Shown: positions 8,898 through 18,261, numbered from the stretch's first letter. The stretch is 64,000 bases of DNA from Lentilactobacillus raoultii (GCF_900411375.1 NZ_LS422984.1:653350-717349); one strand, 5' to 3'. Numbers and translations: made by a program. Notes: generated from the letters alone by a model not told the origin.

Positions 8898-9083
8898 TTA
8901 TGACTGGTTTTACGAAAAGATCCTCTAAATCATTGGTTATTTTAAGTACAAAATACTTTTATTTGCTGTATAATATTAGAAACAAAAGGCCCCCACTTGA
9001 AATAACTTGTTTAGTCACTATTGGATTGGGGATGAGGCTGGGAGCCATCAAAGTTGATATGTTAAATAGACAGGGAGGTAAAC

Positions 9084-10091
9084 ATGAGAAACAAAGATCG
9101 AGTTCTCGGTACATTGTACGGTCAAGCGATCGGTGATGCGATGGGGATGCCGTCGGAATTGTGGCCAGTAGAAAAAATACGTCAGCGGTTTGGTGAAATT
9201 ACGACATTCTTGGATGGGCCGACTGACAATGACGTGGCCAAGAATTTTGTAAAAGGTGAGTACACAGATGACACCAATCAGGCACTTGCCATCTTGGATG
9301 CGCTGATTGAGAATCATTGGCAGCCTGATCAACAGTTGATTGCTAATCACCTGATTGCGTGGGCAATTTCAGTGGATGCCTGGCAAAAAAATATTTTGGG
9401 GCCGAGTAGTAAGGCTGCTTTAACGGCCATCAAAGCTGGTCGTGATCCCCGGTCAATTACTGATCAGGCATTAACTAATGGCGCCGGCATGCGGATTGCA
9501 CCAGTTGGAGCGTTGTTTGAACCTGATGAATTACCAGAATTAGTTTCGTTAGTGGCCCAAGTTACCAAGGTTACCCATTCCAGTGACGTCGCGATCAGCG
9601 GGGCCTGTCTAATTGCTGGCGCGGTCACTGCCGGGGTGGTTGATCAATCTTGGGATGAGATGATGACTTTTGCCCTTCAAGCAAGTGATCTTGGTTTGAA
9701 AATGGGTGCACCAACTTGGGCAGCTAAAGTTCACGCCCGACTTGAATTGGGACTGGCACTTGCCAAACGTTATCGAGGCCACACCGCTGCCTTTTCCAAA
9801 GCGATTTATGACCTGATCGGCACTGGCACCATGGTTTCAGAAAGTGTTCCAGCTGCTGTGGCGATTGCCTACTTTACCCGAAACGTCGCTGACTGCGCCC
9901 GACTTTGTGCCAATTTAGGTGGTGATACGGATACCATTGGGGCCATGGCCTGTGCCATCTGTGGTGCTAAAACCGGGATTGATGAATTGCCACTTGAATG
10001 GATTACTTTAATTGATGAACGAAATTCTCAACATGATTTAAAAAAGTATGCGGAAAAAATGATGCGTTTTCAACTTTCGACAAGGGGGTAA
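9084..10091 (+). CDS. ADP-ribosylglycohydrolase-family protein
   Basis: A 335-residue protein of the ADP-ribosylglycohydrolase fold, an all-helical enzyme with a two-metal centre. Visible motifs: AIGDAMGMPSE near residue 12, YTDDTNQALA near residue 53, and GGDTDTIGAMA in the C-terminal half. These supply the acidic metal ligands. Family members cleave N-glycosidic bonds of ADP-ribosyl and related ribosyl groups. It starts at an ATG with GGGAGG just upstream and is the first gene of a three-gene operon with an NCS1 permease and a PfkB kinase, which points to breakdown of an imported nucleoside-like compound rather than to protein de-ADP-ribosylation. Confidence 0.9.
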   Translation: MRNKDRVLGTLYGQAIGDAMGMPSELWPVEKIRQRFGEITTFLDGPTDNDVAKNFVKGEYTDDTNQALAILDALIENHWQPDQQLIANHLIAWAISVDAWQKNILGPSSKAALTAIKAGRDPRSITDQALTNGAGMRIAPVGALFEPDELPELVSLVAQVTKVTHSSDVAISGACLIAGAVTAGVVDQSWDEMMTFALQASDLGLKMGAPTWAAKVHARLELGLALAKRYRGHTAAFSKAIYDLIGTGTMVSESVPAAVAIAYFTRNVADCARLCANLGGDTDTIGAMACAICGAKTGIDELPLEWITLIDERNSQHDLKKYAEKMMRFQLSTRG

Positions 10092-10095
10092 CAAG

Positions 10096-11460
10096 ATGAC
10101 ACAAACAGAAATCAAAGTGGCTGAATCCAACCGAACATTGACGCCGGGCAAGTTATTCTATAACTGGTTTGCGGCCAATGTTGGGATTATGGGCTTTGTC
10201 TTTGGCGCCATGATTGTCAGCTATCATTTATCTTTTTTTCAAGCAATTCTGGCTTCGCTAGTCGGCGCGTTGTCGTTTTTGATACCGGGATGGGTAGCAA
10301 TGATTGGCCAACGTGAAGGGGTGACCACCTTTAAACTCAGTCGAGCCGCGTACGGGATTAATGGCAACAAGTTGCCAAACGTGATCGCCTGGATTAACAT
10401 GGTCGGCTGGTTAGCGGTAAATATTATCACCGGTACGCTGTTGCTGGTTTCACTATTTCAGGTGATTCATGTAAAAAAATCACCGCTGACGTTAGCGATT
10501 GCCCTCATTATTTTTGGTGGCTTGGTCCTTTTGTCCGGCTTTTTAAATGAAACAACGTTAGGCAAAATTCAAACTTGGTTGAGTTGGCTGTTCGGCCTTT
10601 TAACGTTACTGATTCTGGGGCTATTTTTGATGAAAGCCAATTGGCAGGCGGCCATTAACTTGCCGTCTGGCAGTTGGTTGAGTGGTTTTCTGCCAGCCGT
10701 TAGTATTGTTGCTGCAGGATCGGGTATTTCTTGGTCCATGGCGGCAGCTGATTGGGGTGCGTATGTCCAACCCAAAGCCAGCCAAGCAGCTACATTTTGG
10801 CAAACTACGCTGGGCGGTGCCGTCCCGTTATTTGTCTTAATGGCAGGTGGTGTGTTGCTAAGCACCATTGAACCGACTTTGGCAACCACGGGTGACCCGT
10901 TTGGTGTGATGTACGCGGCCCTGCCAAGTTGGATCGGGGTTCTATACTTTCTGGTGGCGGCCGGTGGTTTGGTACCACAATGTATCATTTCACTGCGATC
11001 GGCACGAATTAATTTGGCCACTATTGGGATCAAAGTCTCTCAGCCGGTTTCACTAATCCTTCACGGCACCATTATCATCCTGATTCCGGTTTATGTGTTA
11101 TTTATTTCAGGCAATTTTTTGAGTAATTTTGAATTATTCTTAGGCTTTTTAGGTATCTGTCTGGCAAGTTGGGTGGCCGTTTTCTTATGTGATGCCGTAT
11201 TGTATCGAACACGGGGATATCGACTAACACTGATGACGCCGCAATCAGGACCGGCTTATAATTGGCGAGGTTTGATTTCATGGTTGGTGGCGACAATTAC
11301 CGGTTTTCTGTTCACCAATAACGCCATTTGGACAGGTCCCTTTGCCCATGGGATTTTTAAAAATAACAGTTTGGGCGTTTTCGTGGCTGCGTTGGTGGCC
11401 GTTATTTGCATGGGGATCGGCCGACTAATTGGTCAATCCCAGGAAGCGGTGGTTAAATGA
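10096..11460 (+). CDS. NCS1-family cytosine/purine/nucleoside permease
   Basis: A 454-residue integral membrane protein with about 12 hydrophobic helices. The TPGKLFYNWFAANVGI opening, the PGWVAMIGQREG loop and the GSGISWSMAAADWG-like segment are typical of nucleobase:cation symporter-1 proteins. These import cytosine, purines, allantoin or related rings. It starts 4 bases after the glycohydrolase stop codon and overlaps the kinase gene by 4 bases (ATGA), so translation is coupled. The substrate cannot be read from sequence; the neighbours suggest a nucleoside or base. Confidence 0.87.
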   Translation: MTQTEIKVAESNRTLTPGKLFYNWFAANVGIMGFVFGAMIVSYHLSFFQAILASLVGALSFLIPGWVAMIGQREGVTTFKLSRAAYGINGNKLPNVIAWINMVGWLAVNIITGTLLLVSLFQVIHVKKSPLTLAIALIIFGGLVLLSGFLNETTLGKIQTWLSWLFGLLTLLILGLFLMKANWQAAINLPSGSWLSGFLPAVSIVAAGSGISWSMAAADWGAYVQPKASQAATFWQTTLGGAVPLFVLMAGGVLLSTIEPTLATTGDPFGVMYAALPSWIGVLYFLVAAGGLVPQCIISLRSARINLATIGIKVSQPVSLILHGTIIILIPVYVLFISGNFLSNFELFLGFLGICLASWVAVFLCDAVLYRTRGYRLTLMTPQSGPAYNWRGLISWLVATITGFLFTNNAIWTGPFAHGIFKNNSLGVFVAALVAVICMGIGRLIGQSQEAVVK

Positions 11461-12344
11461 AACGGACACTGGTCTTAGGAGCTGCCTTTGTCGATGTTCT
11501 CATGACTGTCCCACGATTACCGATTTCCGGTGAGGACGTCACTGGCAACTGGCTTGGAAATCAGATTGGTGGTTCGGCGTTTAACGTTTTTGGTGCACTT
11601 CGATATGCTCACCAGGCGGCTGACCTGGGAGTGCCGGTTGGTCAGGGACCAAATGCGGATCAAGTCAAGTGGTTCTTGAAACAGCACAATTTGTCGACTC
11701 TGGTTGAAAGTGATGGGAAAGACAATGGCTGGGATTTGGCGATGATTGAACCTAGTGGCGAGCGAACTTTTTTGACAGCGCCTGGCATTGAACAGTGTTG
11801 GCGGCCGGAGTGGTTTAAACAGGTTGAAATGGCTCAATACGACACCATTTATGTGAGTGGTTACGAAATGGAAGCCGTTCAGGCAGCTAATGTTATTCTG
11901 GATCAGCTGGAAAAACGCCGACCCGATAGTGTGCTGTTATTTGATGCATCACCGAGGATTGCGGCCATCGATGATACCATTATCAAGCGGTTGAAATCCC
12001 AAAAAGCTTGGTTTCACTGCAACGAAAGCGAGCTTAATCAATTAACGAGCCAGGCTGATTTTTCTGATCGAGTGAGCCAATTGGTAAAGGAGACTCAAGC
12101 GCCGGTGATTGTGACGTTGGGTAGTCGCGGGTCATTTGTGATGACCAAGCAGATGAAAACTGGGAAATTGGTACCAGCCACTTCAGTCCCAATTGTCAAT
12201 ACCATTGGGGCTGGCGACACGCATTGCGGTGGTCTTTTAGCAGGCTTAAATCAAGGGATGATGGTCAAAGACGCCGTGGCTTTTGCCAATCAGTTGGCTG
12301 GTCGAGTGGTGCAGATGGAGTCGGGGACACTGTTGATGGAATGA
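11457..12344 (+). CDS. PfkB-family carbohydrate/nucleoside kinase
   Basis: A 295-residue ribokinase-fold kinase. The N-terminal GGSAFNV segment (residues about 38-44) binds substrate, and NTIGAGDTHCGG near residue 250 carries the catalytic Asp and anion hole. PfkB kinases phosphorylate ribose, nucleosides or pseudouridine. It is the last gene of the operon with the glycohydrolase and the permease. The trio mirrors the enterobacterial yegT-yegU-yegV group (transporter, ADP-ribosylglycohydrolase homologue, PfkB kinase), although the transporter family differs here. Confidence 0.88.
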   Translation: MKRTLVLGAAFVDVLMTVPRLPISGEDVTGNWLGNQIGGSAFNVFGALRYAHQAADLGVPVGQGPNADQVKWFLKQHNLSTLVESDGKDNGWDLAMIEPSGERTFLTAPGIEQCWRPEWFKQVEMAQYDTIYVSGYEMEAVQAANVILDQLEKRRPDSVLLFDASPRIAAIDDTIIKRLKSQKAWFHCNESELNQLTSQADFSDRVSQLVKETQAPVIVTLGSRGSFVMTKQMKTGKLVPATSVPIVNTIGAGDTHCGGLLAGLNQGMMVKDAVAFANQLAGRVVQMESGTLLME

Positions 12345-12563
12345 ATTAATGATTAGTAATTATAGAGAATTTTAAAAGGGCATTTTTTGAAGAGAGTCTG
12401 ATAATCTATACAAACGATTTTTAAGAACTTTTGGCTTTCTTCTTGCTCTTTTTGTTGTTAAGAATTCTGCCAAAAAACTGTTATTTTACGCGAACTCTAA
12501 AAGAGAAATATCAATGTTGTTTGTTTTGTTAAAATGCAGAAATAATTAATTGGTGATTTGGCC

Positions 12564-12662
12564 GATCGTCACTGGAATTATCCTAAATGCAGGGCTTTTC
12601 ACATTCGAGATCATAATGCAGCCCTTAATATTTTAGCAAAAGGCCGGACTAAATTAACCTAG
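12564..12662 (+). pseudogene. Remnant of the C-terminus of a TnpB (IS200/IS605 family) protein
   Basis: One frame reads PKCRAFHIRDHNAALNIL and then AKGRTKLT before a TAG. This matches the end of TnpB proteins: zinc-finger CPKC, HxRDxNAAxNI with the last RuvC Asp. The first Cys of the expected CPxC is Tyr here, and no coding frame continues upstream. Only this tail is left of the gene. Confidence 0.75.
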
Positions 12663-13403
12663 ACTAGATCGTTCCTCTGGCAACCTGGGAACGTTAAAAG
12701 GCGTTGGTAATTAGCTGACCTCTACTTAGTCGACTTCGGTTGGTTAAGCAAGTCGGCTGTATCTACGCAAGTTGTGATTGCAGGGTTTTTGAATTCTAGT
12801 GCTCACAAGTTCTTGATTTTTATCAAGGATGGTTGACCGTTAAGTCAGATTAATAAGAATAAATTTATTTCAATCAGTTATTATTTTTAATCAATTCACT
12901 GAAGCATGACATGATTTAAATATAATGTCTAACGTTTATCGGTTCTTGAAAACGTTGGCATTATATTTTTTATTAATTGATGATTAAATACTTATAAATA
13001 GAAAAAGCGATCCCGCCTACTACTGGGAAGTTGAATTAATTACTAGACATAAACTATTTCAAACTGATGAGTTAATAATTATTGTGACAGTACAATTCAT
13101 TGGGACACGCCAAAAAATCATGAACTACTAGTGATCGATAGTAGGGAGAAAGGCAGTCTTTAAAAGAAACGCAACACATTGTATTTTCAATTAAATAATT
13201 TCAAACTCAATATTTGTTTTTTCTCAATGTAATAAGCTGGGAAGAAATCTTAATTGAATAATTTCATTTAATTTTAACGTGTTAATCAATAAAGTTTGTT
13301 AAATGAATAGGAGAATTAGGTGCCACAGATATGAGGATAATCGATAAAAAACATCAATTATTACCGTTTTCTGGTACAATCAGCTTGAAACAAAAATAAT
13401 GAT
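12663..13403. other. Long non-coding stretch
   Basis: No gene is supported. The first 200 bases after the TnpB remnant contain short hairpins (CGTTCC...GGAACG at about 12670-12693) and could be the old right end of the element, including its guide-RNA region. A strong hairpin at 12918-12970 (AAATATAATG...AACGTTT / AAACGTT...ATTATATTTTTT) looks like a terminator. The rest is AT-rich. An extended -10 (TGGTACAAT) at about 13371-13379 precedes the riboswitch. Confidence 0.6.
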
Positions 13404-13475
13404 GATCTGGGGTGCCAAAATGGCTGAGATAATACCCATGGAACCTGATGCAGTTAGGACTGCCGCAGGAAGATC
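13404..13475 (+). promoter_or_regulatory. TPP riboswitch (THI element)
   Basis: The aptamer runs from GATCT to AGATC. It contains the hallmark blocks GGGGTGCC, GGCTGAGA, ATACCC, GAACCTGATGCAG and CTGCCGCAGGAA in the expected order. It lies upstream of the TenA homologue, so that gene should respond to thiamine pyrophosphate. The expression platform between 13476 and 13550 is not obvious; sequestration of the GAGGAGGA ribosome site is possible. Confidence 0.93.
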
Positions 13476-13561
13476 GAGAAGTAGTGATCGACTTGAGTAG
13501 GGAAAGTGGGTCTTCTAATTGTTATGATGGCCACCAGTCAAATCATCGAGGAGGACTTACA

Positions 13562-14275
13562 ATGTCACTATCTGAAGAAATGATTCAGGAAGCACAACCT
13601 TACCTAATTGCCAACGAGAAGCATCCGTTTGTTCAAGGAATTATTAAGGGCCAGTTAACGCCGGCCCAGTTGCAATACTATGATCGACAAGATATTGCTT
13701 TTGAATATAACGAGGTGGCCGTGATTACAGCATTGGTGAATGCTAGTACGAGCACTGAACAAGCATTGCTGTTTCAAAAACGGCTGACCTTACAATTATC
13801 AATGCTCAAAGATTGGTTGAAACGCGAACCAGCTGATGGGCCACACGATTGGGAAAGCCTGAAACAAGCGCCGATTCAACCGATTAATCAGCTTTACCGG
13901 CAGCACATGGTCGCGACCATTCCAACCCATAGCGTTTTACAAATTCTACCATCATTTGCGGCCGGTGAGTGGATGTACATTGAACTGGGCAAGTTTATGG
14001 AGACCCAAACCAGAGTTGAAACCGAACCGTTTCGCAGCTTTTTGACGCTCAGTAATCAGGATTTTCTTGGGCCAAGAGGCTATATCCAACAGTTTTTCGA
14101 CATCATTGATCACGAAGCTCAAACTGCTTCGACTCAAGAACAGCAACGGGCCAAGGCGACTTTTCTGAAAAGCTGTTTGCTGGAGTGGTATTTTTGGGAT
14201 GCTGCTTATAAACAAATTACTTGGGAAAACTGGCAGACGATGGCTTTGAAGGGGCAGGCTGGTTTAGGATTATAG
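13562..14275 (+). CDS. tenA: TenA/thiaminase II family protein
   Basis: A 237-residue all-helical TenA-family protein. TenA enzymes hydrolyse aminopyrimidine breakdown products of thiamine so that the HMP part can be salvaged. Conserved parts: HPFVQGIIKG, YYDRQD near residue 40, and EWYFWDAAY near the end with the acidic active-site residue. Where canonical TenA has a Pro-Cys dipeptide supplying the nucleophile, this protein has ILPSFAAGEW, so Ser131 replaces Cys. The only Cys is in the C-terminal helix. It may belong to the cysteine-less TenA group or act on another substrate. GAGGAGGA lies 8 bases before the ATG. It sits alone behind a TPP riboswitch. Confidence 0.87.
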   Translation: MSLSEEMIQEAQPYLIANEKHPFVQGIIKGQLTPAQLQYYDRQDIAFEYNEVAVITALVNASTSTEQALLFQKRLTLQLSMLKDWLKREPADGPHDWESLKQAPIQPINQLYRQHMVATIPTHSVLQILPSFAAGEWMYIELGKFMETQTRVETEPFRSFLTLSNQDFLGPRGYIQQFFDIIDHEAQTASTQEQQRAKATFLKSCLLEWYFWDAAYKQITWENWQTMALKGQAGLGL

Positions 14276-14287
14276 AAATAGATACAA

Positions 14288-14334
14288 AGAAGAAGCGATG
14301 GCCGTTGAGTGCTGATTGGTCATCGCTTCTTTTG
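14288..14334 (+). terminator. Rho-independent terminator
   Basis: GAAGAAGCGATG is mirrored by CATCGCTTCTTTT after tenA. Confidence 0.85.
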
Positions 14335-14375
14335 ATGCAGCTATTTTAAAACCATAAAGCGGTTTAACTATGATA

Positions 14376-15087
14376 TTAATAGAAACTAGTGCCTAGTACA
14401 GGTGTGTAAACAGTTTGTGAACCTGTAGACAATACAGCGGTCCCTGTTAAGGAATGGCTCGCTCCGGTTTCCATAATTATTCTCCTAACTTTTTTTGTAA
14501 ACCGTTTAAACCCCATAGGTGGAAGACTAACATTTTTAGTTAGTGCTACTTTGCCGTCAATGTAAAAAGTGACGGACATTTGAACCGTTTGTGGGATTGA
14601 AGAAGCGATCGCTCCGTTTATCTCCACCTTTCTAGAATTAATTCTATGTACATTTCCATTCGCAACAACTATTCCTCCGGATGTAAGTGTTGTACCAGAA
14701 TCGGAACCCTCACTGGCTGGTTGCTGTGCCCCCCTGTGGGTTATTTGTTGTTGAAGAGGAGTTATTGTCTGGTGTTGCTGTGTCATTTCCGTTAACTTTA
14801 AATTGTACGGAGTATGGATCGTATGGATAACTGTCATTGTTTTCAGGTGCTGAAGAAGTTGTAGCATCAACACTTGAAGATTCAGATGACACGCTTTGGG
14901 AGCTCTCGTTGCTACTTGTAACATTTGAGCTTTAAGAACTTGTTGTTTGCATGCCCACACCTGTACTCGATGCTGAAGCAGAAGAAACTGACGTTGAAGA
15001 GGCAAAGACATTACTTCCTGTTACCGCACCCCAATGCACTTACTAAAACTAAACCGCTTAAAAGAACTTTCTTTCAAATTTTCTCAT
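14376..15087 (-). pseudogene. Broken gene for a Ser/Thr-rich secreted protein
   Basis: Minus-strand pieces of one protein are spread over different frames. Near 15080-15030 there is a signal-peptide-like KVLLSGLVLVSALG, then after a frame change GAVTGSNVFASS and a Ser-rich stretch. An in-frame TAA follows (SS-stop-SS), then a Ser/Asn/Thr linker. A further frame change occurs at a run of six G (14732-14737), and then a folded-looking C-terminal part of about 110 residues (VHRINSRKVEINGAI...FYIDGKVALTKNVSLPP). At least four lesions are seen and there is no good ribosome site, so the gene is dead unless slippage at homopolymers restores it. Low-complexity Ser-rich linkers are usual in surface proteins. 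Confidence 0.75.
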
Positions 15088-15118
15088 TTCCATGTAATAA
15101 GGAGAACATATAGAAAAG

Positions 15119-15331
15119 TCATACGAAACCCTCGATTAGTTTCAATAGTAGATAGATAGTGAAGAAAATGCCTATAAGAAGTAAGGTGAGAAATATTTCA
15201 GTAATCGGCATAAAATCAACAAAAAGGCCTGAAAATCTGCCGAAACGCTTGCTAAATTTAATGGTTAAATAGTCAGCTAAGTTATAAACCCATGCAAAAA
15301 TATCTCCAATTTGACTGAATATTTTTTTCAA
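15119..15331 (-). CDS. Small membrane protein, unknown function
   Basis: A 70-residue protein with a TTG start preceded by GAAGGAGAAAAGG. The N-terminal half is amphipathic with aromatic and basic residues (KFSKRFGRF). Residues about 42-65 form one strongly hydrophobic span (EIFLTLLLIGIFFTIYLLL). I do not recognise a family. It lies just upstream of the broken surface-protein gene on the same strand. Confidence 0.6.
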   Translation of the reverse strand: MKKIFSQIGDIFAWVYNLADYLTIKFSKRFGRFSGLFVDFMPITEIFLTLLLIGIFFTIYLLLKLIEGFV

Positions 15332-15629
15332 CCTTTTCTCCTTCTTTAATCTTTATCAATATGTAGTATACGATAATGTTTGAACATAATTCAAAGACAA
15401 AACTGCATCCGTTTAAAATCAGATCTTTGCTGGCTTTGCTTTTGGGACTCTCCAAACAATTATTTTTAAATCCAGGTATACCTAATTAATTAGTAATTTT
15501 TGGTGTAAAGATTAAAAGTCGATTCTCAAACACTATAGTTTTGATCCGTCTTGATTTTTTCTTATGATTAATCTGTAATTGTTTCTTGGACGTGGTATCT
15601 TATTGAAGAATAGTGAGGAGGAAATTAAC

Positions 15630-15956
15630 ATGGAAACTATCAAAACCCAAAAGCAAGGTAATGCGATTACTTTAACCGTTCCGCAATCATTTCACATTGG
15701 AGCGGGCGTTAATACCAATCCAATACTAACGTTGAACGGGATTTTTTATAAATTTGTGGATAATGACGAATTTTGGGACTTTGACATCGACATCTTGAAG
15801 GATTTAGTTAAACAGGGGTATCAAAGTACTGCTCTTGTGTCACACTTTAAAGCCCTAAAATCTGACGTGCCTTCTGCTTTAGGCAAATTGATTGAAGATG
15901 CTGAAGAGCAGCCTATAATGACAAAATCGGAGTTTGAAAAAGAAATTGGTTTATAG
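15630..15956 (+). CDS. Orphan MazE/AbrB-like antitoxin
   Basis: A 108-residue protein with an N-terminal swapped-hairpin AbrB-like strand pattern (IKTQKQGNAITLTVPQSF). A longer tail ends in MTKSEFEKEIGL, as in PemI/MazE-type antitoxins of lactobacilli. GAGGAGG lies before the ATG at 15630. A toxin gene would be expected directly downstream, but 15957-16166 holds no such frame, so this looks like a solitary antitoxin or a DNA-binding remnant of a lost module. Confidence 0.65.
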   Translation: METIKTQKQGNAITLTVPQSFHIGAGVNTNPILTLNGIFYKFVDNDEFWDFDIDILKDLVKQGYQSTALVSHFKALKSDVPSALGKLIEDAEEQPIMTKSEFEKEIGL

Positions 15957-16063
15957 GGGCTGACCACTAAACTAGGGATTGCGTAGCGTGAATTACCCTT
16001 TATTCGATTAATAATGGCTAAATACCCACAAAATTCCTCGTAATTTTGAATTGTATCTTAATT

Positions 16064-16107
16064 AAAAAGCTAATAACCACATGTCTTTAGTGTGATCATT
16101 AGCTTTC
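16064..16107 (-). terminator. Rho-independent terminator
   Basis: AAAGCTAATaaCCACA pairs with TGTG-ATTAGCTTT. The T-run in the minus-strand sense follows. It ends the alcohol dehydrogenase transcript. Confidence 0.7.
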
Positions 16108-16166
16108 GGATTTTAAGGCAACTATTTTAATTGATTACAGGTGATGGATTTCAAATTAACGATCCG

Positions 16167-17207
16167 TTAGTCAATCACAACTAACGATTTAATCGCTTCC
16201 CGCTTAGCCATCGCTTGATAGGCTTCATCAATGTTGTCGAGACTAAAGCGCTTGGTGAAGACTTTGCCGGGGTGAATCTCGCCATCCAAAACAGCTTTCA
16301 GCAAAACCTGCTTATCATAGGTTGTGACGGAAGCCGGTCCGCCAGCAACTGCTGTATTTTGATAGAATGGCGTGGTTAAATCAGTTTTTGGCGTATGCGG
16401 TAGGCCAACTCGACCGATAATTGCACCTGGTCGGGCAATCTTCAATGCGGTGTCGGTGGATAATTCTGTGCCAACACATTCGAGAACTGCATCCGCGCCG
16501 GCGCCGTTAGTGATCGCCATCACTTTTTTAACTGCTTCATCACCACGTTCCGGCACAATGTCGGTGGCACCAAATTCGCGAGCCAATTTTTGCCGATCTT
16601 CGTGGCGGCTCATCGCGATAATCCGTTTGGCACCCCGCATTTGGGCAGCAATCACACCACACAAACCAACAGCGCCATCACCAACGACGGCAACTGTGTC
16701 ACCGGTTTTAACATTGGCCACCCGGGCAGCATGATAACCGGTCGCCATGACGTCAGCCAACGAGAGTAGTGAATTAAGCATCCCGTCAGAGTAGTCTTCC
16801 GGTTGGCCGGGCACTTTGATGAGTGACCACTCGGCGTGTTGGTAACGAACATATTCGGCCTGACAGCCGGCACTAAAATTATCCTGATGAGTTTGGCAAC
16901 TGCCTTCGTAACCGGCCCGACAGGCAGCACAATGACCACAGCCGTGAGTGAACGGTGCAATGACAAAATCACCTGGTTTAACAGTGGTAATGTCATCGCC
17001 AACTTCTTCAACAATTCCCAAAGCCTCGTGGCCACTGTTTTCTGAGTTGGCTGGTTTGTCTTCCAGCCCACGATAGGCCCACAAATCTGAACCGCAAACA
17101 CATGCTCGAATAATGTGGAGAATCACGTCATCAGCCTTTTGTAGTTTTGGTTTTTCAACGTTTCCAATTTCAACTTTCCCCGGTTTTACAAAAATGGTTT
17201 CTTTCAA
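16167..17207 (-). CDS. Zinc-dependent alcohol dehydrogenase (MDR superfamily)
   Basis: A 346-residue medium-chain dehydrogenase. Catalytic zinc ligands are in ACVCGSD (Cys) and GHEALG (His-Glu), and the structural zinc loop is CGHCAACRAGYEGSC. The Rossmann motif VAVVGDGAVGLCG is near residue 170. Such enzymes reduce aldehydes or oxidise alcohols with NAD(P). The start is a TTG at 17207 with GGGAG about 9 bases upstream; no ATG fits better. It stands alone between terminators. The precise substrate cannot be told. Confidence 0.9.
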   Translation of the reverse strand: MKETIFVKPGKVEIGNVEKPKLQKADDVILHIIRACVCGSDLWAYRGLEDKPANSENSGHEALGIVEEVGDDITTVKPGDFVIAPFTHGCGHCAACRAGYEGSCQTHQDNFSAGCQAEYVRYQHAEWSLIKVPGQPEDYSDGMLNSLLSLADVMATGYHAARVANVKTGDTVAVVGDGAVGLCGVIAAQMRGAKRIIAMSRHEDRQKLAREFGATDIVPERGDEAVKKVMAITNGAGADAVLECVGTELSTDTALKIARPGAIIGRVGLPHTPKTDLTTPFYQNTAVAGGPASVTTYDKQVLLKAVLDGEIHPGKVFTKRFSLDNIDEAYQAMAKREAIKSLVVID

Positions 17208-17418
17208 TTGTAGGACTCCCTTTAATTATCTGCTACAAGGTTATTTTAACACTTGAAGGATAACAGGATTTCGGCGAAAAATCGATCTAGAATTTGCACA
17301 CTGGTCTGGAATGTAAATTTTGAGTATCACTTTGGTAATTTTTGGGTAAATTCCAGTTTCACCACCCCATTTTATGGCATCCTAAATAAGTAATAAATCT
17401 TAACGATAGGGGACAAAA

Positions 17419-18252
17419 ATGATGCTGGATATGATTAAAGCGGTAATCCTGGGCATTGTGGAAGGGATTACCGAGTTTTTGCCGATTAGTTCAACCGGTC
17501 ATTTGATTTTAGTGGATGAATTCATCAAAATGCACGAATCGACGCAGTTCACGGACATGTTTAACGTGGTGATTCAACTGGGGGCCATCATGGCAGTAGT
17601 AGTACTATATTTTCACAAGTTAAACCCATTGTCACCAAGAAAAGCGCCACTTGAAAAGCGGGCGACCTGGATTTTATGGGCTAAAGTGATTGTTGCCGTC
17701 TTGCCGTCGGTGGTTTTGGGACTGTTGTTCAATGATTGGATGGATGCGCACCTGATGAACTGGGAAGTTGTGTCGGCAATGTTACTGCTTTACGGGGTTC
17801 TGTTCATCTTAATTGAGAATCGAAATGCCAAGCGGCAGCCGCGGTTCACAGATTTGAATCGATTACCTTACCAAACTGCATTTATCATCGGGATGTTTCA
17901 ATTATTGTCGCTGGTCCCGGGAACGTCACGATCTGGGGCGACCATTCTTGGCGCAATCTTGATTGGCACGTCGCGGTATGTCGCCACCGAGTTTTCCTTC
18001 TTTCTAGCAATTCCGACGATGTTTGGCGCATCGCTATTAAAAGTTTATAAATATTTTGATCATGGCGGCACGTTCACTGGAACCCAAAGTGCAGTCTTGG
18101 CAATCGGAATGTTGGTGTCGTTTGTGGTGGCCTATCTGGCTATTCGCTTTCTGCTAAACTACATTAAAAATAACAACTTCAAAATTTTTGGCTGGTACCG
18201 AATTGCCCTGAGTCTGATTGTGATTGCTTACTTTGGGTTGATTGCCAGATAA
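17419..18252 (+). CDS. uppP: Undecaprenyl-diphosphatase UppP (BacA)
   Basis: A 277-residue integral membrane enzyme that dephosphorylates undecaprenyl diphosphate to recycle the lipid carrier for cell-wall synthesis. It has the family signatures [14 protein letters not shown] near residue 16 and PGTSRSGAT near residue 167, with about 8 hydrophobic helices. Start at 17419 or the next codon (both ATG), with ATAGGGGA upstream. The downstream pRiA4b-like fragment starts 9 bases after the stop codon. Confidence 0.96.
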   Translation: MMLDMIKAVILGIVEGITEFLPISSTGHLILVDEFIKMHESTQFTDMFNVVIQLGAIMAVVVLYFHKLNPLSPRKAPLEKRATWILWAKVIVAVLPSVVLGLLFNDWMDAHLMNWEVVSAMLLLYGVLFILIENRNAKRQPRFTDLNRLPYQTAFIIGMFQLLSLVPGTSRSGATILGAILIGTSRYVATEFSFFLAIPTMFGASLLKVYKYFDHGGTFTGTQSAVLAIGMLVSFVVAYLAIRFLLNYIKNNNFKIFGWYRIALSLIVIAYFGLIAR

Positions 18253-18261
18253 TCAGTCAGG

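Noticed and set aside
8900-9136. 78-residue plus-strand frame before the glycohydrolase gene
   Set aside because: It overlaps the real gene start and the antisense promoter region, with no ribosome site.
14732-14737. G6 tract as proof of phase variation
   Set aside because: Other lesions in the same gene include a plain stop codon and loss of the ribosome site, so decay is simpler.
16372-17101. Frames overlapping the alcohol dehydrogenase on both strands
   Set aside because: The dehydrogenase motifs fix the true frame; the others have no ribosome sites.
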